From Pseudovirgaria hyperparasitica (taxonomy: Eukaryota > Ascomycota > Dothideomycetes > Acrospermales > Acrospermaceae), in contig NW_022985555.1 of NCBI RefSeq assembly GCF_010093815.1, forward strand, positions 248,001-312,000: DNA of 64,000 nucleotides, in the 5' to 3' direction. The notes below the pieces were generated by a model, which worked only from the letters and a program-made list of their open reading frames with translations, was not told where the DNA came from and did no database searches. The position numbers and the translations under genes are program-made. Positions 34,997 to 45,753 of this stretch are shown here, in pieces; positions within the stretch are counted from its first letter, which is position 1; every line of letters starts with the position of its first letter.

Positions 34997-36004
34997 ATGG
35001 AAGAAGACAGTCCTGCAGTACAAACACTTGCTGGAGGCAAGGTGTCTGCTCTAGTCTCTCTTCTTCCCACCTTTGTCCGAAGCCATGCGCTGCTTGGACG
35101 TATGACGAGGGGGATTGGAGCCCGAGCCACGGCCCCTACTTGCAAAGATATCGAGACTCCGGCAAGAAGTGGCCTCTCCACGAGAAGGAACAGTAAGATG
35201 CGGGCACACAGCTCCGACAGCGAGTCTGCCTCACTATCTGAATACGACTGCTCTAGCAGACCTCTGTCATCAAGCTCGACTCTGCCAGTCTTCCCAAGCC
35301 CGGAAGTCGGTACTGGTATCAACTGGAAGTACGCATGTCAAGGTAGATAGCGCTTCGGGCCTAGAGCAAGAAAGTCACTGACATCGGTCTCAACAGCTGA
35401 AAACCTCCTCTCACAAGCCATACACGAGTCCTCTACATTCGAACCTACCCCGGACCAGCCAGACACCATGTTCTGTCGGGATCTCTACCTCAGCTCCGTG
35501 AGCTATCTCTTGCGCGGTCTCCCGTCAGACCTGACAGCCTCGGAAGCGCTGGTACTACAAAGCTCTCTGCCCAAATCAATCGCCGCACAAGAAACAGGCA
35601 ACATGGCTGCCAAGCATTGCAATGCTCATACGAACGAGACGAACGGTCTTGACGAGCCCTCGATTGTTCATCGCACGCTGGCCTATTTAGTCCTCCAGGT
35701 CTTCGTTGTCTGCCACTTCTGCCTACCGTATCTAAGGATACTGCTGCGTGAGGCGTACGCGTACGAGCGGCGGCACCACATATCCGAGCGAGCACTTGCG
35801 ACGAGTCTAAACACGTTCGATGAGGTCGGGAAAAGTACAGTTGGGTTACTGGAGAGGGTGTATGCGATTGACGAGGGGCGCTTTGGACGATCTGTAAACG
35901 AGACAGTGGTGTGGTGGGTTAGAGAGGTGAGCGGGGGACTGAAACAGGGCTTGAAAGAGGGTGTGCTGGCGATGCGGGACGGTGGTGTAGATGTAGCGAT
36001 GTGA
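34997..36004 (+). CDS. unknown fungal protein with one hydrophobic segment
   Basis: Two exons, 34997-35342 and 35397-36004, give 317 aa. The N-terminal 150 residues are Ser/Thr-rich and look disordered. The second half is ordered: S-S-V-S-Y-L-L-R-G-L-P-S-D-L-T, then a hydrophobic helix T-L-A-Y-L-V-L-Q-V-F-V-V-C-H-F-C-L-P-Y-L, an E-A-Y-A-Y-E-R-R-H-H-I-S-E-R motif, and a Gly-rich end with V-V-W-W-V-R-E-V-S-G-G. I remember similar unnamed ascomycete proteins but know no function. A peripheral or single-pass membrane protein is likely. The start is uncertain because the N-terminus is poorly constrained. Confidence 0.65.
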
Positions 36005-37100
36005 CTGCGTTTTTTTAGGCTCTTAGACTATAGCGTCGTAATGACTGATGATTTCACGACATCCACGGATTGCAATGCATATCGTCCCAATCGAGATTAG
36101 TGGTCGCCAAGCCGAGTCCCCGGAAGCGTTCGGAGCAGGAAGGCTCCGCGTGTAGGGAGCATCCGGATCACATGTAAGATACTAAGATGCGACCCTAGGA
36201 TGCGAGAACACCGAATGCAATCTTTGTTGCCATGTCATGAGAACAATGAATCGTACCCTTTTACCGCTTCTCACATCCTCGAGTTCTTAGAGCTGACATG
36301 CTCTCTCTCAACGGTCTACATGATGCTGAGCCCATCCTCCTGGACGGTTGTCTATAGTCGTCACACGATCCATTTCCTTTGACATCCACTCCTCTGTTGC
36401 CATTACGTGAGGCTCTCCCTCTATACCTAGACAGCGACTATGATTCCATGGACTGTCTAAGCCAGGAGCCAAGCTGAGAGTAGAATCTCAAAAGCCCACG
36501 CAAGAGCAGGAATCTAGAAGCTGTAATGCGGCATGCAGGTGATGTAGACACGTAGTCGGGTAACTCATTATTCTTCTTCATCCTCACTGGTCATACTCTG
36601 AAAGTTGGTTAGCCCGGTGACGTTGCCGTGTCTATTCGAAAAGCAGGGTCAGAAGTATATTGTGCACTGTGTCAACGAAGCGGATCCTGATGGTCTTGTT
36701 CCCGAGGAAGTCGTTCGATGCGTGATTCACAGACATCAGCAGCATCTGCGCTCCTTGGTAGTGACTGATGCATATATTGGTATCAGAACCTTGGAACAAC
36801 GAGACGAAAAAGCTGTAACGTCACGCGCCAGAGTACATGAGGCTTTTGGATTTCTGTTCTGAACCGCGACACCTTGACAGGTCTCATCCGAAATCTGACA
36901 ATCAATGTCAGGAGGACAACCTGGAGCAGACTAGGAGAATCGAAACGAAACACTTGCTTCTGCTTGATACCATCGGGTTGCGACTGCAAGACCTCAGCAT
37001 GCATGACTGTCTACGAAAGAGAAAATGGCACATCTTCTGCAGCTAGTAGCAAACTCGACAAAGCAAAGATCGAGACCCTCTCGAAACCAACAAACAACCC
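36005..37100. other. gene-free stretch with a possible hidden small gene
   Basis: About 1.1 kb. On the minus strand a good intron end (gctaac branch, tttcag acceptor at about 36600) is followed by a short frame reading M-T-S-E-D-E-E-E-stop, which looks like the acidic C-terminus of a small spliced protein. I could not assemble convincing upstream exons from the ORFs at 36640-37000. Confidence 0.3.
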
Positions 37101-38889
37101 TCAAGTCCTGCTTCGGAATTGCACCATAGGCCCGTAGCGGACGGATATGAAAGCATCGCGAAGTTGAAACTGGTTCCGGTCCCGTCGGCCCCAACCAAGG
37201 TCCGGCCGTCCTTCACCCAGGGTGGCACCTTCCACACGTCGAACGTCATACCTATGCAATGTACGAGCCACGACTATCATCAACTCCAGCATCGCGAGAT
37301 TCTTCCCAACACAATTGTACGGGCCTTGACTGAAGGGGTGGAACTGCTTCTTCAATTGCGCAACATCCTGCTCTGAAATCCCCGCGGCAGCGTCTGGGAG
37401 CCAACGCTCGGGGCGAAACACATGGGCGTCACCCCATATTGCTTCGTCGCGAGACTGGGCCCAGTCTGCTGTTCCGACGACGACGCCCTCTGGGTAGAAT
37501 TCGTCGCCAATTTTCGCACCGCCTTGTAAGACTTCGCGGGGGAGCTCGCTCGGCGCAGCAGGTGTCAGACGCAAGCTTTCGTCAATGCAAGCCCTCAAGT
37601 ATGAACACTCCGACAAGCGCTGGCCCTGGACAATGTCGTGGTACGAGCCGAACGTTTCCCGGATCTCCTGCACCAGCTTCGCATACTGGTGCGGATAGTG
37701 GGTCAGGTAGAAGAAGATGCCGCAGAGCGTGATGGAAGTGGTGTCTGTTCCGGCCAAGATCAACAGGTTCGCCTCGCCGAGGAGTTCCGAGTCTTTGTAC
37801 GCCCGAGCGCCAGTTTCGGGATCGATGGCCTCGTACAGGAAGTGGAACACGTCCAGCCTTTGTTCCCCCTCGGACTTTTCGCGCAGAGCCTCTTGCTTGG
37901 CAATGCGGCTGTTGACGCTTTCGGCGACGAATTTGAAGTATGCCTTGATGTCGGGCGGGGCCGTCATGGCAAGCAAGGCATCCAGGCCGCGTGGCTTGAG
38001 CCACAGGATCAGATCGAACACGGGTATGCGGCTTATCTACTGCTTGTTAACTGATGGAAATGCACGTGTGTGCACGTAGGATGAAGGTACCGGGTATATG
38101 TATGTCATGTACTGGACAAGATTGTGCGGCATCCTCTTCAGCGAATTCTCACCTGGCTCCTTGATATCGAAGGGCTTACCAAAGGACAAATCCGCCATGA
38201 TATCAAACACCAGCTTGTCCGTCCAATCGGCAAAGTCAATACCTTCGGTCCAGCCGTCGTGGTCCGTCTTCCGGTCCATCAGCAGATCGTTCCATCGGTC
38301 GACATGCTTGATGATGAAGACCGCCGCAGCGCGGAGCGACTTTTCATTGAACGCGAGATTCAACAAACGCCGTTTCTTCGTATGTGCGGCCTTTTCGATT
38401 GTCGTTGTGGTGTTGACGTCTGTGTTGCCGTTGATATAGGCTCGATACGAGGGCGCCTTCTGGACATTGGCCTTGGCGTTGTATATGTCGTTGTACGCGG
38501 CCGGGTCGTTGAACAAGACTCTGTCCGGACGAGGGCGGATCCGCGTTCCTGTCGTGAGCGCGTCAACACTTGCCCACGGGTAGTAGAGGGAGAAGTTGCG
38601 TCCGGCACCACTGACCGTAGACTTGGTGGAGCTGCCACAGCCAGACGTGGTGGTCGCCCTTGACAGCGTGATAGAAGCTCGGAAGGCCGGACAGCTTGCA
38701 CAAGATCGGGCCCGGCACGCGCGCGAGTGGGTGGAAAAAGACGTTGTATACTGCCTTGACGAGGATCTGGTATGCATCAGACCAAGTTACAGCGCAATGC
38801 GTCGAAACACCTACCGATAACAGGGCTGCCAGCGTCAAGGTCCAGTACGGATGCTGGTGTAGCACGCTTATCGAATGTGCCAACAACAT
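37101..38889 (-). CDS. cytochrome P450 monooxygenase
   Basis: Four exons, 38889-38811, 38750-38616, 38548-38091 and 38036-37101, give 535 aa. The first ATG in frame is at 38889; the frame upstream of it has only a GTG. An N-terminal hydrophobic anchor (L-T-L-A-A-L-L-S-V-V) leads into Y-N-V-F-F-H-P-L-A-R-V-P-G-P, the usual hinge of ER-bound fungal P450s. I-helix oxygen site A-G-T-D-T-T-S, K-helix E-S-L-R, a P-E-R-W motif and the heme loop F-S-Q-G-P-Y-N-C-V-G-K-N-L-A are complete. The general sequence resembles isotrichodermin C-15 hydroxylase-like (CYP65-type) enzymes, but the substrate cannot be told. No backbone-forming synthase lies nearby; a CoA-ligase-like gene is 4.5 kb away. Confidence 0.94.
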
Positions 38890-39403
38890 ATTCGTCGGCT
38901 TGGAGAGAGACACAACATAATACTAGGTGTGTCTGACACCCGGCTAATTATATACTTGATCCCTTCGGCTATATCATACAACCCCATGTCGGTCAACCCC
39001 TGTTCCCGTGGGGCAGTCGATGTGCCACTTTTTCCTTTTGCGCAGTTCCAAGACTCCTTTGCTCGCCTATCTCCGAGCTGCCATTGTCAGCAAAACGGAC
39101 GCCCGGACACACACGAGGCTGCAGAGTGTGTATGTGTAAGCCATGGGCGACGTCTGGAATCGAGGGCAGCCGCAATGCATATTATTGGTGAGCAGAGACG
39201 AGGCACGTGATGCTGCATGCAGATTCGAATCCCGCGGCCACGTCAACGCATTGTTATACTGAGGATATCGTGATGACGGAGCGATGTTACTAGTAGCATG
39301 CCAGAGTTCTGTCCACAATAATTGTATTGCTATCCGAACAGCCTGCATACAATCTAATGAATACAGCACAACACTAAATGTCTTTGCATAATAACACCCA
39401 TCC
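38890..39403. promoter_or_regulatory. divergent promoter region, P450 / HET gene
   Basis: About 510 bases between two divergent starts. A B-box-like attcgaatccc word at about 39223 is not accompanied by an A-box or cloverleaf. Confidence 0.45.
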
Positions 39404-41650
39404 ATGTGGCTGCTCAACGTTGCCACGCTGGAGCTGGAGGCATTTTTCGGGGACGACAGGCCAGAGTATGTGATCCTCTCGCACACCTGGGAGGACGACG
39501 AGGTGCTCTTCCAAGACATGGCCTCGCCGTCACGGGCGCAGAAGAAGAAGGGCTGGGTGAAGATTGATCAGACATGCAAGCGAGCGGCAGAGGCAGGCTA
39601 CACACACGCGTGGATTGACACCTGCTGCATCGACAAGCGCAGCAGCGCGGAGCTGAGCGAGGCCATCAACAGCATGTTCCAGTGGTACTGGGCTGCGGCA
39701 GAATGCTGGGCGTATCTCGCTGATTTCGCACTGCCGGAGGGCTGGCAGCCGCCGCGGACGTTCCAGACCAATATGAGCGCGTGGACGGCCGAGTATCGGG
39801 AGCTGGTGGACAAGTTCCTGAGGACAAAGTGGTTTAGGCGCGGATGGACGCTGCAGGAGCTGATTGCGCCGCAGCGGGTGACGTTTTGGAGCAGGGACTG
39901 GGTGGTGTTTGGCACGCGCACGATGCTAGGCCGGGCGATATATGAGAGGACGAATATCCCGGAGGAGGCGCGGGATCGGCTGCAGACGTATAGTATCGCG
40001 GAACGCATGGGGTGGGCGGCGAGGCGGAAGACGACACGGGTGGAGGACCAGGCGTACTGTCTGCTTGGTATCTTCGACATCAACATGCCGCTGCTGTATG
40101 GGGAGGGCAAGAAAGCGTTCCGCCGGTTGCAGGAGGAGATTATCAAGTCCAGCCTCGACCACTCTATCTTTGCGTGGGGCGTAGACAGCCTGATGGCGAC
40201 CGAGAATGAGTTGGTGCAGAACAGCCAGAACGCCAGATCGTTGTCGTCGTTATCGTCGAGTGTCTTTGCGTCGCACCCGGCGTCCTTTCTTCCCAACGCC
40301 CGACCAAACGACGAGATGCCCACGCGCTACGAGCTTTCAAACATGGGTCTCTACATCAAGCTGCGCATCATCTACATCTGCGCCTGGGACAGCGACGCGC
40401 AGTGGAAGGAAGCTCTCGGCCTCCTCAACGCGACCTCGACCTCGACCTCAACCTACGACGACAACGCCTCAGACATCGCAATCGCGCTGCACATCCACAG
40501 CCAGTCCGGCCTCGCCCTCATCCGTCAGCCCAGCCGCTTCACAAAACGGTGTTACCTTGTCCCCGTCCCTTTCCGCGACGGCGACAGCATGCTAGCCAAA
40601 TCCGACGGTATCCAAATCTCCAACCGCGCCATCCTAGCCCGCCACTTCCCGCACCTCAGAGAGCGCGACGACCGCGTCCCGACCGCGCTGCTCGCCGCGC
40701 GTGTGCATGTGCAGGTCGGGCCGGGACTGCACATTGTCGACACGTTTCCGCAGCCGTATGTCCGGCGTGTCGGGATGACCCGGATCTTCACCCTCGAGGG
40801 GCAGGCGGAGGACTGGCTTGGTGCGTTTCTGGTGCAGTGCGAGGACGTGATTGGGCGTGTTGCCCTGCTTACGGTGCGTGGTGGGCTACTTCCGGTGCCG
40901 GTGGGAGGAGGAGGGGCAGAAGGAGCAGTACAAGAAAAAGGAGAAGAACTGCACGCCCGACGTCCCCGGCTGCAGCTGCGGTACCTTGAGACTTCGGAGC
41001 TGCTGGACGAGCGGGGTCTGCCCTGGTACTACCACTTCCGCAACGACCGCAACGACCGCAACGACCGCAACGACCGCAACGACGAAGCAGAAGAAGACGT
41101 GGACTTTGACAAAACACACGCCTTCGACAGCTCCACGGAGATGATGCAGGTGCTGCTGCTGATGGAGATGGCGACAACAAGCAAGAAAATAAGCCTGAAG
41201 TTCTCGTCGCCGCAGTGGGAGTGCGATTCGAGTCCGTATTACCTGGTTAATGTCGATATGGTCGTGGCGGATGATGATGAAGGGGGTGAAGGCGGTAAAG
41301 TGGCTGAGGTGGCAGAGGGTGGTAAGCAGGAAAAGGACAAGGTAGAGAATAGAGATGCAGGCTCGACTGAGCCGCAGCGCTTATTCCATGACTTGTTCTG
41401 GGTGGCAGGGCGGGCGCGGGATGCGGCATCGAATGCGGGGCCAAAACCGGAATCAGAACCGGATGCGAATGCGGGTTCCGACGATGAAGACGCTGAGGCA
41501 GGGGCTGAGGCAGAGTCTGAGGCAGAGTCTGAGGCAGAATCTGAGGCAGAGTCTGAGGCAGAGGTTGAGGCAGAGGTTGAAGCTGAGACCGGGACTGAGC
41601 TTAAGTATGATGTGGATGTACTCTTCCCGCCGTACCTGTACGATCTGTAA
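39404..41650 (+). CDS. HET-domain protein (HET-E/D-type N-terminus, repeat tail)
   Basis: A single-exon gene of 748 aa. The HET domain at residues about 20-250 begins Y-V-I-L-S-H-T-W-E-D-D-E-V and continues with T-H-A-W-I-D-T-C-C-I-D-K-R, C-W-A-Y-L-A-D-F and R-G-W-T-L-Q-E-L-I-A-P, then E-D-Q-A-Y-C-L-L-G-I-F-D-I-N-M-P-L-L-Y-G-E-G. This is the HET-D/HET-E subtype, which in vegetative incompatibility triggers cell death when non-self hyphae fuse. No NACHT or WD40 part follows; instead there is a long variable region. Two in-frame tandem repeats lie in it: N-D-R coded by a 9-base unit near 41042-41083, and E-S-E-A coded by a 12-base unit near 41491-41586. The role in incompatibility is by family only. 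Confidence 0.9.
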   Translation: MWLLNVATLELEAFFGDDRPEYVILSHTWEDDEVLFQDMASPSRAQKKKGWVKIDQTCKRAAEAGYTHAWIDTCCIDKRSSAELSEAINSMFQWYWAAAECWAYLADFALPEGWQPPRTFQTNMSAWTAEYRELVDKFLRTKWFRRGWTLQELIAPQRVTFWSRDWVVFGTRTMLGRAIYERTNIPEEARDRLQTYSIAERMGWAARRKTTRVEDQAYCLLGIFDINMPLLYGEGKKAFRRLQEEIIKSSLDHSIFAWGVDSLMATENELVQNSQNARSLSSLSSSVFASHPASFLPNARPNDEMPTRYELSNMGLYIKLRIIYICAWDSDAQWKEALGLLNATSTSTSTYDDNASDIAIALHIHSQSGLALIRQPSRFTKRCYLVPVPFRDGDSMLAKSDGIQISNRAILARHFPHLRERDDRVPTALLAARVHVQVGPGLHIVDTFPQPYVRRVGMTRIFTLEGQAEDWLGAFLVQCEDVIGRVALLTVRGGLLPVPVGGGGAEGAVQEKGEELHARRPRLQLRYLETSELLDERGLPWYYHFRNDRNDRNDRNDRNDEAEEDVDFDKTHAFDSSTEMMQVLLLMEMATTSKKISLKFSSPQWECDSSPYYLVNVDMVVADDDEGGEGGKVAEVAEGGKQEKDKVENRDAGSTEPQRLFHDLFWVAGRARDAASNAGPKPESEPDANAGSDDEDAEAGAEAESEAESEAESEAESEAEVEAEVEAETGTELKYDVDVLFPPYLYDL
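41042..41083 (+). repeat. 9-base coding tandem repeat (N-D-R)
   Basis: Nearly five copies of aacgaccgc inside the HET gene, encoding Asn-Asp-Arg repeats. Confidence 0.85.
41491..41586 (+). repeat. 12-base coding tandem repeat (E-S-E-A / E-V-E-A)
   Basis: About eight variant copies of gaggcagagtct inside the HET gene, giving an acidic Glu/Ala/Ser tail close to the C-terminus. Confidence 0.85.
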
Positions 41651-42035
41651 GGGCTTATAGGACTTACTGCCTTACATGGCCAGACGGCTTCTTGGCAGGG
41701 GGAGAGCGTATCTGACGTATATACATGACCACGCGAACTGGACAACGACGGCGACGACGACGGTGATGATGAGGCAGGTATTAAATGACGGGTACGGTCG
41801 AACAGATACACGAACAGATATATTTGTATTTATACACGAATACATATATACCTATAAACAGACGAACACGTAAACAGACATACATGCGGATGGGACCCAG
41901 TCGTGTGGTATGCCTGACTAATGACCGACAGAGTGTAGCCTCCTGTATTTTTTGTGTATATACATGCGTTTCTTATGTGTCTTACATGCATGCGTTTCTT
42001 ACATGTGTTAAGCATGCGGACTAAAAGCGGTGATG

Positions 42036-42101
42036 GATAGCCAGTTAGCCAGTTAGCCAGTTAGCCAGTTAGCCAGTTAGCCAGTTAGCCAGTTAGCCAG
42101 C
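42036..42101. repeat. 8-base tandem repeat (gccagtta)
   Basis: About eight perfect copies of gccagtta. Confidence 0.9.
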
Positions 42102-42279
42102 AGATAGACTAGCTAGCGAGTAGATGAGCATGCGAACATATATACATATATATATACACGAGAAGACAGATACACGCACATACGAACACACGCACACGCG
42201 AACACGCACGCAAACAGATATACCAGACACACGAGTCATACCATACACTAGACACACGAGATATACTGTAGCCCCTGTG

Positions 42280-42370
42280 CTATCCCATCCCATCCCATGC
42301 CATCCAATGCCATCCCATGCCATCCCATCTTACCCTCTTTTACCCCATTCTATTCTACCCCATCCCATCC
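42280..42370. repeat. catccc/catgc simple repeat
   Basis: Imperfect catcccatgc and catccc words in a row, then ttctacccca words. Confidence 0.7.
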
Positions 42371-42719
42371 TATCATACTATCTTCTACCCATTATAAAAC
42401 TCCATCTCCTCATACGTGCATATGTACATATATACATACATATCTATACACGTATATACAGAAACATACACGTGCATGTCTTGTATGCGTATCTTGTGGT
42501 ACCTTGTGCATGTATGTATGCGTATCTTGTGAATGTATGTAGACCTCGTGAATGTAGACGTGTCTATGTATACCTTATGCATGTCTTGCAAGGAATATAC
42601 TGTGAGTGTATGTCAATATCTTGTTCCTCAGCCTAAGTACTGCCCGTATGCGTGTCTTGTGCATATATGTATGCGTGTCTTGTATATCTTTGTATCTTTG
42701 TATCTTGTCTAAGTATCGT

Positions 42720-42952
42720 ATATATCTTACTCTTGTATATCCTACTCTTGTATATATCACTCTTGTATATATTACTCTTGTATATATTACTCTTGTATAT
42801 ATTACTCTTGTATGTCTTACTCTTGTATGTCTTACTCTTGTATATCTTACCCTTGTATATCTTACTCTTGTATATCTTGCTCTTGTATATCTTACTCTTG
42901 TCTATCTTACTCTTGTATATCTTACTCTTGTATATCTTACTCTTGTATCTCA
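42720..42952. repeat. 15-base minisatellite (tatatcttactcttg)
   Basis: About 15 variant copies of a 15-base unit. As 15 is a multiple of three, frames stay open on both strands and encode five-residue repeats (L-T-L-V-Y-like on plus, K-S-K-I-Y-like on minus). Confidence 0.9.
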
Positions 42953-43398
42953 CACGCAGCGTACTAAGCGGAGTATCTGTACGTGGCTGTGCGGGTAGAG
43001 ATGGATGGATAGATGGACAGATGGATGTGGATGTGGATGTTGATACATGAGCATGGGAATATATGAATACAGTACGCACGGACGAACAAACAGACGAACG
43101 AAGAGATAGACGAACGAATGGATATCCAAAGAGACGAACAAACGAACAAATGCACGAGTCGACAAACATCCAGACACACTGGGCATTCCGCGTTATCCTA
43201 TCCTACTCCATGCCTACCAAAGACAAGCTCCCTTTCTTTTAGATATATACATGCAAGTCCTGTATGTCTTGTTTCCACGTCCTGTACGCATGTCTTGAAT
43301 GTACGCATATGCACCAAACGCAGGAGTCCCAACCCCACACAAAACACCTCACTCCAAAACCCCCAAACACCCAGTTTGCAAGACCATCCAATCTCCCC

Positions 43399-45753
43399 CT
43401 ACCCCCTAAAGTCCCCAACCTCCCCCCTCGCCCTCTCCCTCAATACCCCCCTCAACACCTTCCCACTCGCGGCCTTGGGAATACTCTCCACAAACACGAC
43501 CCCACCCGTCAGCGCCTTGAAGCTCGCCATGCGGTCGCGCACCCAGGCCGCAACGTCTTCTTGCGTGAGGGGGAGGACTTGGGTGTCGGGTTTGTGCGGT
43601 TCGTTGTCGTCTTTGGCGACTTTGTCTCCTTTGTCTCCTTTGTCGACTTTGTCGTCTTTGTTGGTGGAGTCGGAGTTGGAGGCTGTGTCTGCAACGTAGC
43701 AGCAAACAGGCGTCTCGGGAACAACATACGCGCGCGGAACATCACCCATATCCGGCCCCAGTTCAATGCCAATGACAGCGGCGTCGCGGATGAGCGGGTG
43801 CGCGAGGAGGCATTCTTCCAGCTCGGTGGGGGAGACTTGCCAGCCTTTTACCTTGATGATTTCCTGGTGCTGGGGGTCAGTGTGTCGTTGTGTGGTTTTG
43901 GGGAGGTGGGAGTTAAAAGGGGGTTCAGGGGGGGGAAAAGGACAAACCTTGGCCCGATCACAAATATACCACTTCCCCTTCTCCACAAACCCGATGTCCC
44001 CCGTGCGCAACCACCCACCCTCGAGAATCGTCTCCCGAGTCGCAGCATCATTCCCCAAATAGCCATTCATAATCGAGGGGCCACGCACGAAGATCTCGCC
44101 CCGGACGTTATCCTCCGTAACCACTTTTCCCCCTCCCCACCATTCTCCTTCACCTCCCTCTCCTCCCTCTCCCCCTTCCACACCCCCCTCCCCACCATCC
44201 CCCCCAAAACACACAACCCGCGCCTCCATCCCAGGCAACAACCGCCCGACACTCCCACTCCCATCCCTCTCCGCAAACCCAAACGTCGTAATCCACCCCA
44301 TCTCACTCAACCCCCACACCTGCGCCACCACCGCCTCCGCATGTAAAACCCCACACAACCCCCTCTGCGCCCCCCCCGACAGCGCCGCCCCCGCACACCA
44401 CACAAACCTCAACCCCTCCAACACCCCCTTTTGCTCCCTCCCCCCGGCAACACCGACAAGATCACGCACAATCGGCGGCACAACCGCCGTCTCCGTAATC
44501 CCATACGCACCAAGATACCGCACAAACGCCTCGCGGTAGTACCGCTTCATGATGTATGTTGTGTGGCCGTCGCGCAGGGGCGCGCAGTGGAAGAGCGGGG
44601 CGGCAAAGGCGTGGAATTGCGGGAGGCAGAGGAGGCGGCGGATGGGGTAGGGTTTGAGGGGGGTGGAGACGGAGGAGTGGAGGAGGATGGACTGGGCTAC
44701 GTGGGCGTGGTGCGAGATGAGGGCTGCTTTCGGGAGGCCGGTTGTGCCGGAGGTGGACATTAGGGATGCGGGGGTGGATTTTGATTTTGCTTTCGATGCG
44801 GATGCGGATGTGGAGGGGAAGCGGACCCAGTCTGATTCGCCGTGGGTGAGGAGGGTGGTCCATGATTGGAAGGGGGATGTGGATGATGTGTTGTTGTTCT
44901 TCTTGTCAGTGTCGAAGACGAGAATGTTGGCGTCTGCAATCCCGCATTCGCGCGCGGCGGGCAGCAGTTTGGGCAGGAGTTCGGGCTGGACGAGGACGGT
45001 GCGGACGGCGGAGACGGCGAGGATGTGTTTGAGCTCGGTGTGGCCGTAGGCGGGGTTTGCGCCGACGACGCAGCCGCCTGCGCCGATGATGGCGAGGTAG
45101 AGTGGGGAGTAGAGGATCTGTTGGGTGGGTGTGTCAGTTTGGTTGTGTTGGTGAGAAAGGGGGAAAGACGCACGTTGTTGAAGGAGAGCACGCAGATGTT
45201 GTCGCCGGGCGTGATGCCGCGGGCCTTGAAGCCGGCGATTAGTTGTCGTACGCACAGCAGGACGTCGCGCGCGGTGAGGGCGTTGGTGGGATCGGCGGCG
45301 TCGATGTATATCTGCGTGCGGGTGTGATTGTCAGTCTTCTTTTCCGTGATTGATGGATGGGATGCATGTGATGTCAGCACAGCCAGCACGTACCTGGCGA
45401 TCCGGGAAGCGGTCCACGTTTGCAAACGTCCAGGTCAGGAGATCGACGTCCGGAATGTCAGGGTAGTGGTCCGGCGTGAAGATGCCTGTTGGTGCCGGAC
45501 TTGTTGACGACGTCGGAAGTGGTGATGACGGGGCTGCTGCTGCTGCTGCTGCTACAGGGGCTACAGGGGCTGCGGCACGGCGGCCGCGGTAGTGCACGAG
45601 CGAGGCCAGCGAGGTGGAGACGTGGCTCAGGAGGCGTCTGGCGTACTCCATGGCGGAGACGCGGCGGTGGTTCTTCGTGCATGCGGCTGGGGATGCGGGC
45701 GTGGTGGTTCTAGCGTCTGCGTTGTCGACGGACTTGGTGTGTGTTGGTGGCAT
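43399..45753 (-). CDS. AMP-dependent acyl-CoA synthetase / 4-coumarate-CoA-ligase-like
   Basis: Four exons, 45753-45394, 45311-45174, 45117-43948 and 43863-43399, give 710 aa. ANL-superfamily enzymes activate a carboxylic acid as acyl-AMP and then form the CoA thioester. Motifs: L-M-S-T-S-G-T-T-G-L-P-K-A (ATP loop), V-W-G-L-S-E-M-G, the hinge region G-G-W-L-R-T-G-D-I-G and I-C-D-R-A-K, I-K-V-K-G-W-Q-V-S-P-T-E-L-E, and the catalytic lysine in P-K-A-A-S-G-K-V-L-R. Two oddities: an Ala/Pro/Ser-rich N-terminal extension of about 85 residues, and low-complexity insertions (Gly/Glu-rich near 44130-44200 and K-D-D-K-V-D-K-G-D-K type near 43610-43680). No peroxisomal C-terminal tripeptide is seen. 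The substrate is unknown. Confidence 0.9.

Larger units (their letters stand above)
41651..43398. other. gene-free satellite-rich stretch
   Basis: About 1.75 kb made almost wholly of short repeats: tatacata-type words, an 8-base satellite, catccc runs, a 15-base minisatellite and gatgga/gacgaac words. Long ORFs here are repeat artefacts. No gene is supported. Confidence 0.6.

Noticed and set aside
34591-35322. 243-aa minus-strand ORF
   Set aside because: It overlaps the first exon of the plus-strand gene at 34997 and shows no domain; the plus-strand model splices cleanly to a better conserved second exon.
39170-39250. tRNA-like B-box (attcgaatccc) upstream of the HET gene
   Set aside because: No A-box at the right distance on either strand and no cloverleaf could be formed by eye.
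42606-43169. Long ORFs in the 42.6-43.2 kb minisatellite
   Set aside because: The frames come from a 15-base repeat free of stops; no start context, domain or non-repeat coding sequence is present.
37101-45753. Secondary-metabolite cluster around the P450 and the CoA-ligase-like gene
   Set aside because: No polyketide synthase, NRPS, terpene cyclase, transporter or pathway regulator lies near; two tailoring-type genes are not enough.
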